A DNA stretch of 64,000 nt from Tabrizicola flagellatus (GCF_008271465.1 NZ_VMDU01000005.1:202853-266852); one strand, 5' to 3'. Counted from the stretch's first letter, positions 28,823 through 37,968 are shown. A program made the numbers and translations. The notes: a model not told the origin generated them from the sequence alone.

Positions 28823-29166
28823 TCGCAGCGCTCCAGCAGGCTGACATAGCCGTCCTCGACCATCGCCAATCCCTTCGGCACCCGCATCAGCATCATCCGG
28901 TAGCTGTAGCTCTCGCCCTCGCCGTCGCACTCGGCATCATACAGCACCGCCGACATCCCCCGCACCTCGACCGGGTTCGTCAGCCGGCACAGGCTCTCGA
29001 CCCCGTGGAACTGACCGTCCCGGATCATCAGGGCACCCCCATCCGAACCCACGGTCCGGCAGTCCCAACTGTCCGCGCCATCGGGCCGGTACACCCCGTC
29101 GAACGGCCCGGCCGCCACCGCACCCGCCGACACCGCCAGAAGAAACACCGCCACGATCCCGCGCAT
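28819..29166 (-). CDS. Small secreted protein between dapD and dapE
   Basis: 115 residues starting with a signal peptide (MRGIVAVFLLAVSAGAVAA). The mature part has four cysteines (in WDCRTV, SLCRL, DAECDG and LLERCE), suggesting two disulphides, and a mostly beta pattern. No family recognised. The gene starts 2 bases after the dapD stop and overlaps the next gene, so it is tightly embedded in the operon. Confidence 0.72.
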   Translation of the reverse strand: MRGIVAVFLLAVSAGAVAAGPFDGVYRPDGADSWDCRTVGSDGGALMIRDGQFHGVESLCRLTNPVEVRGMSAVLYDAECDGEGESYSYRMMLMRVPKGLAMVEDGYVSLLERCE

Positions 29167-29168
29167 CC

Positions 29169-29993
29169 TCAGTCCCTCAGAAGTTCGTTGATGCTGGTCT
29201 TGGCGCGCGTCTGCGCATCGACCTTCTTCACGATCACCGCGCAGTAGAGGTTCACGCCCCCCTTCGACGGCATCGACCCGGCAACGACCACCGACCCCGC
29301 CGGCACCTCGCCATACATGACCTCGCCGGTCTCGCGGTCCACGATCTTCGTCGATTTCCCGATGAACACGCCCATCCCCAGGACCGACCCCTCGCGGACG
29401 ATGCAGCCCTCCACCACCTCGGACCGCGCGCCGATGAAGCAGTTGTCCTCGATGATCGTCGGGCCCGCCTGCATCGGCTCCAGCACCCCGCCGATGCCGA
29501 CCCCGCCCGACAGGTGCACGTTCTTGCCGATCTGGGCGCAGCTGCCGACCGTTGCCCAGGTATCGACCATGGTGCCCTCATCGACATAGGCGCCCAGGTT
29601 GACGAAGCAGGGCATCAGCACCGCACCCTTGCCGATGAAGGCCGACCGGCGCACCACGCAGTTCGGCACGGCACGGAACCCCGCCGCGCGCCATTCGCTG
29701 TCGCCCCAGCCGGCGAATTTCGAGTCCACCTTGTCCCACCAGGACCCGCCCTGCGGCCCGCCCGACTGCTGCGCCATGTCGCGCAGCCGGAAGCCCAGCA
29801 GCACCGCCTTTTTCGCCCACTGGTTCACATGCCAGTCCTGCCCGCGCTTCTCGGCCACGCGCAGCGTGCCGGCGTCCAGCGCGGCCAGCGTCGCCTCGAT
29901 GGCATTGCGCATCTCGCCCCGCGTGGCCGGGCTGATGGTCTCCCGTGCCTCCCAGGCGGCTTCGATGGCGGCTTCAAGCTCGGCATGGGTCAT
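29169..29993 (-). CDS. dapD: 2,3,4,5-tetrahydropyridine-2,6-dicarboxylate N-succinyltransferase
   Basis: 274 residues, the family length. A helical N-terminal domain is followed by left-handed beta-helix hexapeptide repeats (about 100-240), with [22 protein letters not shown] and [15 protein letters not shown] typical of DapD. It transfers succinyl from succinyl-CoA, opening the succinylase branch. It heads the dapD-hyp-hyp-dapE-GNAT group and diverges from the LOG gene with 80 bases between. Confidence 0.97.
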   Translation of the reverse strand: MTHAELEAAIEAAWEARETISPATRGEMRNAIEATLAALDAGTLRVAEKRGQDWHVNQWAKKAVLLGFRLRDMAQQSGGPQGGSWWDKVDSKFAGWGDSEWRAAGFRAVPNCVVRRSAFIGKGAVLMPCFVNLGAYVDEGTMVDTWATVGSCAQIGKNVHLSGGVGIGGVLEPMQAGPTIIEDNCFIGARSEVVEGCIVREGSVLGMGVFIGKSTKIVDRETGEVMYGEVPAGSVVVAGSMPSKGGVNLYCAVIVKKVDAQTRAKTSINELLRD

Positions 29994-30073
29994 GCGAAAT
30001 TCCCTTTTCGGTTGGTCACGGGCCAGCCGACCCTATAAGCCTTGCACCAGTGCCACGCAATCCGAGCGAGTTG

Positions 30074-30895
30074 ATGACCGAAGACCACCGCAGCCACCCC
30101 TTCCGCGATTCGATCGAGGACGCCGCCGCCGTCCACCGCATCCCCGAGACGGCCCAGACCCGCGCGCCGGCCTATCGGCTCGCCTTCCTCGACCGCGACT
30201 TCATGCTGCGCGACGAACTGCGCCCGGTGCGGCTTCAGCTGGAGCTTCTGAAGCCGCAGATGGTCATGGACGAACGCGGGATCGAATCGACCGTGGTCAT
30301 GTTCGGCGGCGCCCGCATCCCGGCCCCCGAGCACCGCGACCGGGCGGCGACCCCGGTCCTGGCGAGCCTGTCGCATTACTACGACGAGGCGCGCCGCTTT
30401 GCCCGGCTGATGACGGAGCGCAGTCTTGCCAGCTATGGCCGCGAATGGGTGATCTGCACCGGCGGCGGCCCCGGCGTGATGGAGGCCGGCAACCGCGGCG
30501 CGGACGAGGCCGGGGGCCAGTCGATCGGCCTGAACATCGTCCTGCCGCACGAACAGGCCCCGAACGGTTTCGTGACGCCCGACCTGTCGTTCAACTTCCA
30601 CTACTTCGCCATCCGCAAGATGCATTTCCTGATGCGGGCGAAGGCCGTCGTGGTCTTTCCCGGCGGCTTCGGCACGATGGACGAGATGTTCGAAAGCCTG
30701 ACCCTGATCCAGACCGGCCGGATGAAGTCGGTCCCCTTCCTCCTGTTCGGCCGCGACTGGTGGGAGCGCGTGGTGAACTGGCAGCAGCTTGCCGATGCCG
30801 GCGTCATCAGCCCCGAGGACCTGTCGCTTTTCGCCATGGTCGAGACGGCGGAAGAGGCGGTCGCGGTGATCGACGGCTGGGAGGTGCCGACCTGA
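30074..30895 (+). CDS. LOG family protein (putative cytokinin-type riboside 5'-monophosphate phosphoribohydrolase)
   Basis: 273 residues. The LOG/lysine-decarboxylase-like signatures are ICTGGGPGVMEAGNRGA and VVFPGGFGTMDEMFE. An N-terminal extension of about 90 residues precedes the Rossmann core, as in the larger type of LOG proteins. Enzymes of this fold remove ribose 5-phosphate from nucleotide monophosphates, but the bacterial substrate is not known here. The ATG after GAGCGAGTTG is chosen because upstream frame sequence overlaps the divergent dapD. Confidence 0.87.
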   Translation: MTEDHRSHPFRDSIEDAAAVHRIPETAQTRAPAYRLAFLDRDFMLRDELRPVRLQLELLKPQMVMDERGIESTVVMFGGARIPAPEHRDRAATPVLASLSHYYDEARRFARLMTERSLASYGREWVICTGGGPGVMEAGNRGADEAGGQSIGLNIVLPHEQAPNGFVTPDLSFNFHYFAIRKMHFLMRAKAVVVFPGGFGTMDEMFESLTLIQTGRMKSVPFLLFGRDWWERVVNWQQLADAGVISPEDLSLFAMVETAEEAVAVIDGWEVPT

Positions 30896-30907
30896 CCCCG
30901 TTACCAG

Positions 30908-30930
30908 CGTAGGGTGCGCTACAGCGCACC
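30908..30930. repeat. Dispersed palindromic repeat, copy 2
   Basis: Identical over 23 bases to 12969-12991, with palindrome GGTGCGCT-AC-AGCGCACC at 30913-30930. The stop codon and last codons (VGAL) of the NYN-domain gene lie inside it. Confidence 0.7.
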
Positions 30931-31446
30931 GACCCCGGCCAGCCCCTGCAACCAGACCTTCCCTTCGCGGACCCCGCCCCGGATCAGGAACCCCGGCTCC
31001 CGCACCTCGGGGTGGGCCTCGGCCCAATCTCGGAACCGGTCGTTGGTCACGATCCTGGCCTCGAACTCGCGCGCCGTCTGCAACAGGAACGGGTCGGCCT
31101 GCGTGCCCTTCGGCACCACCAGGACCTGCCGCTCCTCCAGATCCAGAAGGCGTGCGAACTCGCCGTCATGCAGGTAGCGGCCGAACAGCTTCCAGCCCGC
31201 GTTGGCATCGAAGACGACGCCCGGCACGAAGCCCTGGCCGGCCACCGCGCGCACCACCTCCTGCACCACCCCAAGGTCGGGTGCGTTCTCGCGCCAATGC
31301 ATGACGTTCGACCCGTCGATCAGGACCCAGGCTTCCGGCCCGACTTGCGACCGCTCGCCCTTGGGGCGTCGCAGCCACAGGACCAGAAACGTTGCCGCAA
31401 GGGCCGCAGCAAGAAGGGCGAGGTAGAGGATCGTGTCGTCTGTCAA
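30919..31446 (-). CDS. Membrane-anchored NYN/PIN-like ribonuclease-domain protein
   Basis: 175 residues. One N-terminal membrane helix (about 6-25) is followed by a Zc3h12a-type NYN domain: WVLIDGSNVMHW with the first catalytic Asp, then a LLDL region and IVTNDRFRDWAE with the C-terminal aspartate. The fold is that of RNA nucleases. The helix would place it on the cytoplasmic face of the membrane. It is convergent with the LOG gene. Its last codons are made of the palindromic repeat, so the C-terminus is probably not conserved. The 197 bases upstream show no other feature. Confidence 0.82.
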   Translation of the reverse strand: MTDDTILYLALLAAALAATFLVLWLRRPKGERSQVGPEAWVLIDGSNVMHWRENAPDLGVVQEVVRAVAGQGFVPGVVFDANAGWKLFGRYLHDGEFARLLDLEERQVLVVPKGTQADPFLLQTAREFEARIVTNDRFRDWAEAHPEVREPGFLIRGGVREGKVWLQGLAGVGAL

Positions 31447-31643
31447 TCTTCCAGGGTCCGCAACGCGCTGATTGGCAAAGTCTAGCCGCGCGCGATGTCG
31501 TCTGCCAAGCGGCGCACAGCCGATTCGCCCGGCATGGTAAATCCCGCATCTGCCCGCTTCGCGTCGGGACGAAAAGCCGACGCATGCCAGACGGATGCCA
31601 GACCGTCAACCTGTTCGAAATGGCCTGATTTAACACAGCGTTC

Positions 31644-32855
31644 TCAAAGGCTTGACCGGATCAGGGTCTCCCTTTCCCATCCATCCGCGAATTCGACCCT
31701 CTCGCAGCCCGCGAAAGCCGCCAGCCGGTCCAGCTCTGCCTCCAGCTTCGCCCGGCGGCCCTTGGTCAGCTTTACCCCGGCCTCGGGCCAGAAGGCCTTG
31801 ACCCGCAGGCTGCCCACATCGCGGAAGGCCTTCATGTCGATCCGCCCGATCAGCCGGTCGCCCTCCAGGACCGGAAAGACATAATAGCCATAGACCCGCT
31901 TCGGCTCGGGCACGAAGACCTCGATCCGGTAGTGGAAGCCGAACAGGAACTCGGCCCGGTCGCGGTCGCGCAAGGCCGGGTCGAAGGGCGACAGGATGCG
32001 CAGGCGGGGGGTGGGTTCTGGCGGGGTCTCCTCCAGAATCTCCGGGAAAATGAAGACCTTGCGCCGCTGACCCTCGGCGCCTTCGACCTCGGCCGCAATG
32101 ATCTCGCCCTGGCCGAGCGCCGTGCGGCACCAGTCCTTTGCGGCCTCCGGCCCGACCGCGTTCCAGTAGGCCGCGATCTCTCCGCTTGTGCCGAAGCCCA
32201 GATGCCGCAGCGCCGAGCGGCAGGCCCAGTCCGTCACCGTCTCGGCGGGGACGGGGGCGCGATGCGGCTCGGGGATCACCCGTTCGGTCAGGTCGTAGAT
32301 CTTGGCGAAGCCATCGCGCCGGGTGATCGCCAGCTTGCCCGTCCGCCACAGCCATTCCAGCGCGGTCTTCGAGGGATGCCAGTCCCACCAGCCACCCTTG
32401 CCGCGTTCCTCCCCCTCGCCGACATCGGCGGTGCCGACCGGCCCATCTCTGGCTATCCGATTGAGAATGCTGTCGAATTGCGCCTCATACCCCTCGCGGA
32501 ACCACCGCTTCCAGTTCGCCTCCAGCCGCACCGCATCGCGCCGGAAGCGATGCTGCCAGACCCCGTGCAAGGCCACCGGCAGGATCGAGGCGTCATGCGT
32601 CCAGTGCTCCCAGAGGGCCCGGTCCCGTTCCAGCAGACGCTTCAGCGCCGCGGGGCGATAGGACTGCCGGCGCGACCACAGGATCATGTCATGGGCGCGC
32701 GCGACGGTGTTGATGCTGTCCACCTGGACGAACCCGATCCGCGCGATCAGGTCGTGCAGCGCCTGACCCGAGGCTGGACCCCGGGGCGGCTCGGCAAGCG
32801 CATGACGGTGCAGGAACAGGCGGCGGGCGCGGGGGTTCGGGATCAGCGGAGTCAT
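31644..32855 (-). CDS. YcaQ-type winged-helix DNA glycosylase (HTH_42 family)
   Basis: 403 residues from ATG at MTPLIPNP. An ATG seven codons upstream is possible. The family core has IGFVQVDSINTVARAHDMIL, in which the Q-V-D triplet matches the QxD catalytic motif of E. coli YcaQ, and WEHWTHDASILPV. YcaQ excises alkylated bases and unhooks DNA interstrand crosslinks, which sets it apart from the QxQ streptomycete relatives. A glycosylase role is thus likely but inferred. Divergent from the antiporter gene. Confidence 0.85.
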   Translation of the reverse strand: MTPLIPNPRARRLFLHRHALAEPPRGPASGQALHDLIARIGFVQVDSINTVARAHDMILWSRRQSYRPAALKRLLERDRALWEHWTHDASILPVALHGVWQHRFRRDAVRLEANWKRWFREGYEAQFDSILNRIARDGPVGTADVGEGEERGKGGWWDWHPSKTALEWLWRTGKLAITRRDGFAKIYDLTERVIPEPHRAPVPAETVTDWACRSALRHLGFGTSGEIAAYWNAVGPEAAKDWCRTALGQGEIIAAEVEGAEGQRRKVFIFPEILEETPPEPTPRLRILSPFDPALRDRDRAEFLFGFHYRIEVFVPEPKRVYGYYVFPVLEGDRLIGRIDMKAFRDVGSLRVKAFWPEAGVKLTKGRRAKLEAELDRLAAFAGCERVEFADGWERETLIRSSL

Positions 32856-33040
32856 TCCCAAGGCGTAACATTGCAAACTGTTTCGGCAAATGCGCGAATC
32901 GTGACCTTCCGGAACGGCTCAGCCGATTGCATCGCGTCGATCCTTGCCTACTATCCTGTTGTCTCCTGACAGGATTTCCCGACTGGCGACTGGCCGGACC
33001 CCGTGGCTCGGGGCTGCCGGCCGGAAAGGATGCAGAAGGT

Positions 33041-34420
33041 TTGCCGCACGAAACGCCCCTGATCACCATGCTTGTCGCCGGCTTCGGGCTGGCCTTCCTG
33101 TTTGGCCTGATGGCCCAGCGGCTGAAGCTGCCGCTGATCGCGGGCTACCTGCTTGCGGGAGTGGTGATCGGCCCCTTCACCCCCGGCTTCGTCGCCGATA
33201 CCGACCTTGCGGGCGAGTTGGCCGAGCTTGGCGTCATTCTCTTGATGTTCGGGGTCGGCCTGCATTTCTCGCCCCGCGACCTGATGGCGGTGAAGGGCAT
33301 CGCGCTGCCCGGCGCGCTGGGCCAGATCGCGGTGGCGACGCTCGCCGGTACCGGGGTCGGCTGGGCGATGGGGTGGAGCCTCGGGGCCGGGCTGATCTTC
33401 GGCATCGCGCTGTCGGTCGCCTCGACCGTCGTCCTGCTGCGCGCGTTGCAGGACCGCGAACTGATCCAGACCGACAAGGGCCGCGTCGCCGTGGGCTGGC
33501 TGATCGTCGAGGATCTGGTGATGGTGCTGGCGCTGGTGCTGATCCCGCCGCTGGCGGGCCTCCTGGGCGGGACGGCGATGCCGGTCAGCGAGGATGCCGA
33601 GATCGTCGCCGAAGTCACCCAGAACATCGGTATCGGCCCGATCGCGGCTACAGTACTGATAACATTGGTGAAAGCGGCGGCCTTTGTGGCCCTCATGCTG
33701 GTGATCGGCCGCCGGGTCATCCCCTGGATCCTGCATTTCGTGGCCCATACCCTGTCGCGCGAACTGTTCCGGCTGGCGGTCCTCGCCATCGCGCTGGGCG
33801 TGGCCTACGGCGCGACGCATTTCTTCGGCGTCTCCTTCGCGCTGGGGGCTTTCTTCGCCGGGATGGTGATGTCCTCCTCGACCCTGTCGCAGCAGGCCAT
33901 GCGGGAAACCCTGCCGCTGCGCGATGCCTTCGCGGTGCTGTTCTTCGTCTCGGTGGGCATGCTGTTCAACCCGGCGATCCTGATGTCGAAACCCCTGGCG
34001 CTGCTGGCCACGGTGACGATCATCGTCGGCGTCAAGGCGGCGGCCGGGTTCTATCTGGTCCGGCTTCTGGGCGAGGGCCGCGACATGGCGCTGACCATCG
34101 CGGCAAGTCTCGCCCAGATCGGCGAATTCTCGTTCATCCTGATCACCATGGGCGCGAAATTGGACATCGTCCCGCCCGAGGCGCGCGACCTTGTGGTGGC
34201 GGGCGCGATCCTGTCGATCCTGGCCAACCCGCTGTTGTTCCACCTGCTCGACCGGCGCGAGGCGCGCAAGGCGGCGGCTCCTCGTTCGCCTTCGGCTCCT
34301 CCTCGCGAGGCGGCGGCGAGGAGTGCCGAAGGCATCGACGAGCCTTCGGCGGAACCTACACCGGACGCCCCGTCAGAAGGCGCGGAAGCTCGCCCGTCAG
34401 CCCCGCCGCTTGCCGGATGA
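33041..34420 (+). CDS. YbaL/KefB-type monovalent cation:proton antiporter, without RCK domain
   Basis: 459 residues from a TTG start. The family N-terminus (PHETPLITMLVAGFG) begins there, and AGAAGG lies upstream. About 12 membrane helices follow, with GPFTPGFVADT, AELGVILLMFGVGLHFS and SLAQIGEFSF, as in YbaL. E. coli YbaL carries a C-terminal TrkA-N domain. Here the protein ends after the last helix (PLLFHLLDRREAR) with a low-complexity Pro/Ala/Ser/Glu tail of about 50 residues coded by a hairpin repeat. The last 65 bases overlap the convergent ubiH-type gene, so the true conserved end is near residue 410. Confidence 0.85.
   Translation: MPHETPLITMLVAGFGLAFLFGLMAQRLKLPLIAGYLLAGVVIGPFTPGFVADTDLAGELAELGVILLMFGVGLHFSPRDLMAVKGIALPGALGQIAVATLAGTGVGWAMGWSLGAGLIFGIALSVASTVVLLRALQDRELIQTDKGRVAVGWLIVEDLVMVLALVLIPPLAGLLGGTAMPVSEDAEIVAEVTQNIGIGPIAATVLITLVKAAAFVALMLVIGRRVIPWILHFVAHTLSRELFRLAVLAIALGVAYGATHFFGVSFALGAFFAGMVMSSSTLSQQAMRETLPLRDAFAVLFFVSVGMLFNPAILMSKPLALLATVTIIVGVKAAAGFYLVRLLGEGRDMALTIAASLAQIGEFSFILITMGAKLDIVPPEARDLVVAGAILSILANPLLFHLLDRREARKAAAPRSPSAPPREAAARSAEGIDEPSAEPTPDAPSEGAEARPSAPPLAG
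34276..34344. repeat. Large hairpin repeat family C, copy 1 (inside antiporter tail)
   Basis: Left arm GGCTCCTCGTTCGCCTTCGG... and right arm ...CCGAAGGCATCGACGAGCC pair with a few bulges around a GCGAGGC turn. It sits at the junction of two convergent genes. A related, oppositely arranged copy is at 36994-37071. Confidence 0.65.
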
Positions 34421-35585
34421 AGCCGCGGCGCAGGCCGGGCAGGGCGCCTATCACCCCCATCCCGAGGTCGCGCGCCAGGCGCAACAGCGGATTGTCGCTG
34501 GAAAACAGCCGGTTGACCCCGTCCATGCCCAGGGCCAGCGCCGTCGCGTCGAACCGGCGCCAGCGCTGGTATTCCTCCAGCGCGGCGGGGCTGCCCGGGT
34601 CCTCGCCCCGGCGGCGGGCGAGGATAAGCACCTCGGCCAGCGCCGCCACGTCGCGCAGGCCGAGGTTCAGCCCCTGCCCGGCGATCGGATGCACCCCATG
34701 TGCCGCATCGCCGACCAGCGCCACGCGGGGGGCAATGAAGTGTTCGGCCAGGGACAGCGACAGGGGATAGGTGAAGCGGTCCCCGGCCAGCGCGATCTGC
34801 CCCAGGAAATCGCCGAAGCGGGGGCGCAACGCCTCGAGATAGGCGTCATCCGGCAGGGCCTGGATCGCGGCGGCGGTGGCGTCGGTCTCGCTCCAGACGA
34901 TGCTGGAGTGGTGGCCGCCCTTCAGGGGCAGGATCGCCAGCGGACCCGAGGGCATGAAGAACTGATGCGCGATGCCCTGGTGGTCGCCTTCGTGCCGGAT
35001 CGCGGTGACAAGCGCGGTCTGGCCATAGCCCCAGCCAACCCGGCGGATCCCCGCGCGGGCGGCCACGCCCGAGCCGCGCCCGTCGCAGCCGACCAGCAGT
35101 CCCCCCGTCAGCCGGCGCCCCGAGGCGAGCGTCACCGTCACCCCCGCCGGCCCGGCCTCTTGCGCGACGACGCTTTCGCCCGAGAGTAGCGTCACCCCCG
35201 GCGCGGCCTGCATCGCGGCAAGGAAGGCCGCGTAGAGGTGGCGGTCCTCCAGCATGTGGCCCATCGGGCCTTCCTCGATCTCGGCAGCGTCGAACTGCAG
35301 GAAAAAGGGCGCCGCCCCCTCGCCCGGGCGGCCGTCGGAGGCCTTGATCTGCAGGATCGGCTGCGCCCGGTCGGCGACCGCAGGCCAGATGCCGATGGCG
35401 GTGAGCAGGCGGACCGAGGCGATGGCCAGCGCATAGGCGCGCCCGTCGAACCCCGCCTCGGCCCGGGCCGGCGCGGGGCGGGCGTCGATCACCGTCACCC
35501 GGAAGCCGCCCTGTGCCAGCGCCAGGGCCAGCGCGGTGCCGTTCAGCCCTCCGCCCGCGATCAGGATGTCGGCGTCCCGTTCCAT
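34356..35585 (-). CDS. UbiH/COQ6-type FAD-dependent ubiquinone biosynthesis hydroxylase
   Basis: 409 residues. The dinucleotide-binding motif ILIAGGGLNGTALALALA opens the protein, GLLVGCDGRGSGVA is the DG motif, and RVALVGDAAHGVHPIAGQGLNLGLRD is the second FAD-binding motif. This matches the UbiH/UbiF/UbiL hydroxylases. Which ring position it hydroxylates cannot be told. It is convergent with the antiporter gene and divergent from the broken amidase. Confidence 0.88.
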   Translation of the reverse strand: MERDADILIAGGGLNGTALALALAQGGFRVTVIDARPAPARAEAGFDGRAYALAIASVRLLTAIGIWPAVADRAQPILQIKASDGRPGEGAAPFFLQFDAAEIEEGPMGHMLEDRHLYAAFLAAMQAAPGVTLLSGESVVAQEAGPAGVTVTLASGRRLTGGLLVGCDGRGSGVAARAGIRRVGWGYGQTALVTAIRHEGDHQGIAHQFFMPSGPLAILPLKGGHHSSIVWSETDATAAAIQALPDDAYLEALRPRFGDFLGQIALAGDRFTYPLSLSLAEHFIAPRVALVGDAAHGVHPIAGQGLNLGLRDVAALAEVLILARRRGEDPGSPAALEEYQRWRRFDATALALGMDGVNRLFSSDNPLLRLARDLGMGVIGALPGLRRGFIRQAAGLTGELPRLLTGRPV

Positions 35586-35663
35586 GCCCCCCTACATACC
35601 CCGCGCCGACGGATTGTCCATGCGTCGCCAAGCCGCTACGGTCGCCGGAAAACGGGGGATGCC

Positions 35664-36992
35664 ATGACCGGAACCTGGGCGCACATGACCGCAGCCGAAC
35701 TCGGGCGCGAGATCGACGCGGGTCGCATCCATCCGGTCGAGCTGACCGAAGCCTTCCTGCACGAGATCGACACGCATCCCCTCGCCGCCCGGATCTATGC
35801 CCGTGCCACGCCGGCCCGGGCGCGGGGCGAGGCGATGGCCGCCGCCGCCCGCGCCAAGGCGGGCCTGCGCCGGGGGCCGCTCGACGGGGTGCCGCTCAGC
35901 TGGAAGGACAATTTCGACACGGCGGGCGTGGCGACCGAGGCGGGGTCGGCGCTCTTGAAGGGCCGGGTGCCCGAGCGGGATGCGGCGGTGCTGGCGACAG
36001 TGACTCTGAACGGGCTGGTGTGCCTCGGCAAGACGCACATGTCGGAACTGGCCTTTTCCGGGCTGGGCCTGAACCCGGTAACGGCGACGCCGCCCTGCCT
36101 GAACGACGACCGCGCGGTGCCTGGGGGGTCGTCCTCGGGCGCGGCGGCCTCGGTGGCCTTCGGGCTGGCGCCGGCGGCCATCGGGTCGGACACCGGCGGT
36201 TCGGTGCGGATCCCGGCGGCCTGGAACGACCTGGTGGGGCTGAAGACCGCGCTCGGCAGCCTGCCGACCGAAGGGGTGGTGCCGCTCTGCGAACGCTTCG
36301 ACACGATCGGGCCGCTGGCCCATTCGGTCTAGGACTGCGCCCTCCTGCTCGAGGCCATGGGCGGGGCGCGGACCGACCTGGGTGGTGCGACGCTGGCCGG
36401 AATGCGGCTGGCGGTGCTGGAGACCGTCGCGCTGGACGACATGCGCGCGCGGCCGGCGCAGGGTTTCGAGGATGCGGTGGCGCGGCTGGCGCGGGCCGGG
36501 GCGCGGATCGAGCGATTCGCCCTGGCCGAAGTGGCCGAGGCGATGGGTCTGGCCGGGGTTCTGTTCACCCCCGAAGCCTATGCCATCTGGCGCGAGACGA
36601 TCGAGCGCGCGCCCGAGAAGATGTTTCCGCGCATCCTCGAACGTTTCCGCTCGGGTGCCGGGGTTCCGGCCACGGACTACATCGCTGCCTGGCGCCGGCT
36701 GGAGGAGATCCGGTGGGTCTGGTCCGACCGGGTGGCCGAGTTCGATGCGGTGCTCTTGCCCTCTTCGCCGATCCTGCCGCCGGATGCGAACCGGCTGATG
36801 ACCGACGACGCCTATTATGTGACCGAGAACCTCTTGGCGCTGCGCAACACCCGGATCGGCAACCTGATGGGAGGCTGCGCGCTGAGCCTGCCGACCTCTC
36901 AGCCCTCTTGCGGTATCGGCCTCATGGCCGGGCCGGGGCAGGAGGCGCGGCTGTTGCGGCTGGGTGCTGCGGCGGAACGGGCGCTCTTGTAG
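35664..36992 (+). pseudogene. Amidase-signature hydrolase interrupted by an in-frame TAG
   Basis: One frame reads through 442 codons apart from a TAG at 36330-36332. The upstream part (222 residues) has the AS-family catalytic Lys in PLSWKDNFDT and the two serines in PGGSSSGAAASVAFG and SDTGGSVRIPAA. It ends LAHSV, then TAG, then DCALLLEAMGG, where relatives have a Glu (GAG), so a single G-to-T change explains it. Both halves keep normal coding quality, so the lesion is recent or an assembly error. An ATG at 36357 could restart the second half, but that part lacks the catalytic residues. Confidence 0.85.
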
Positions 36993-36993
36993 G

Positions 36994-37071
36994 GGCGGCT
37001 CGTCGAAGCCCTTCGGGCACTCCTCGCCTGCGCCCGGCCGAGGAGCGACCGGATGAAGCGAGGAGGCTGCC
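36994..37071. repeat. Large hairpin repeat family C, copy 2
   Basis: GGCGGCTCGTCGAAGCCCTT... and ...AGCGAGGAGGCTGCC form a long imperfect stem between the stop codons of the convergent amidase and rlmH genes. The GGCTCGTCGA-GCC-TTCGG-CACTCCTCGCC order is shared with copy 1 in reverse orientation. It fills the whole gap. Confidence 0.65.
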
Positions 37072-37072
37072 G

Positions 37073-37543
37073 TCAGACCCGGTGATAGGGCGAACCCGCA
37101 AGGATGGTCGCGGCGCGGTAGAGCTGTTCGGCCAGCATGACCCGGACCAGCATGTGCGGCCAGACCATGCGGCCGAAGCTGAGCACCAGGTCGGCCCGGG
37201 CGCGCAGTGCCGGGTCCACCCCGTCCGCCCCGCCGATCACGAAGGCCGCATCCTGTCGCCCCCCGTCGCGCCAGCCGGCAAGCTGCGCGGCGAACTCGGG
37301 GCTGGTGAGGAGCTTGCCCCGTTCGTCCAGCACGCAGAGCGCCGCACCCTCGGGAATCGCGCGCGCGAGCAGCGCGCCCTCGGCCGCCATGCCGCCGCCC
37401 TTGCGGTCCTCGACCTCGTGCTCGGCCACCGGGCCGAGGCCGAGGGGCCGCCCGCTGCGGTCGAGCCTTTGCAGGTAGTCGTCCACCAGATCGCGCTCTG
37501 CCCCCGCCCGCAGGCGGCCGACGGCGCAGAGGTGCAGCCGCAT
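37073..37543 (-). CDS. rlmH: 23S rRNA (pseudouridine(1915)-N3)-methyltransferase RlmH
   Basis: 156 residues, the family size. The SPOUT-knot region has VIGGADGVDPALRARADLVLSFG and WPHMLVRVMLAEQLYRAATILAGSPYHR at the C-terminus, both diagnostic. It methylates Psi1915 in helix 69 of 23S rRNA. The ATG overlaps the rsfS stop by one base (TGATG), the usual rsfS-rlmH pairing. Confidence 0.96.
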   Translation of the reverse strand: MRLHLCAVGRLRAGAERDLVDDYLQRLDRSGRPLGLGPVAEHEVEDRKGGGMAAEGALLARAIPEGAALCVLDERGKLLTSPEFAAQLAGWRDGGRQDAAFVIGGADGVDPALRARADLVLSFGRMVWPHMLVRVMLAEQLYRAATILAGSPYHRV

Positions 37544-37968
37544 CAGGCCTTGGCCGCGCGGGCCGCGCCCGCCCCCATGGGCAGCCACATCTTTTCCAGC
37601 TGGTAGAAGTCGCGCACTTCCGGGCGGAAGACATGGACGATCACGTCGCCCGCGTCGATCAGCACCCAGTCGCCGGTTTCCTTCCCCTCCATGCGGACGG
37701 AAATCCGCATCTCCTGCTTCAGCCGGTCGGCAAGCTTTTCCGAGATCGAGGCGACCTGGCGCGACGACCGGCCCGAGCAGATCACCATGTAGTCGGCCAC
37801 GTCCGACCGGCCGCGCAGGTCGATCTGCACGATGTCCTCGGCCTTGTCGTCATCGACGGATTTCAGCACCAGGGCCAGGACATCCTCGGACGCATGGTCC
37901 TGCTGGGCATCGGCGGGTTTCAGACGCGGACCGACCGGCAGGCCGGTGGCGGGATCAGAATGCGACAG
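37543..37968 (-). CDS. rsfS: Ribosomal silencing factor RsfS, probable non-ATG start
   Basis: About 141 residues. The Iojap/RsfS core is clear: DDDKAEDIVQIDLRGRSDVA, DYMVICSGRSSRQVASI and DWVLIDAGDVIVHVF. It binds L14 and blocks subunit joining in starvation. No ATG, GTG or TTG lies in frame at a sensible place before the core. The best ribosome site, GGAGGA, stands seven bases before a CTG (LSHSDPATG), which I take as the start. A GTG in the first core helix would cut too far in. Start confidence is low, gene identity high. Confidence 0.82.
   Translation of the reverse strand: MSHSDPATGLPVGPRLKPADAQQDHASEDVLALVLKSVDDDKAEDIVQIDLRGRSDVADYMVICSGRSSRQVASISEKLADRLKQEMRISVRMEGKETGDWVLIDAGDVIVHVFRPEVRDFYQLEKMWLPMGAGAARAAKA

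Noticed and set aside
36357..36992. Second half of the amidase as an independent gene
   Set aside because: It is the same frame as the first half, lacks the catalytic residues, and has no ribosome site of note; better described as one broken gene.
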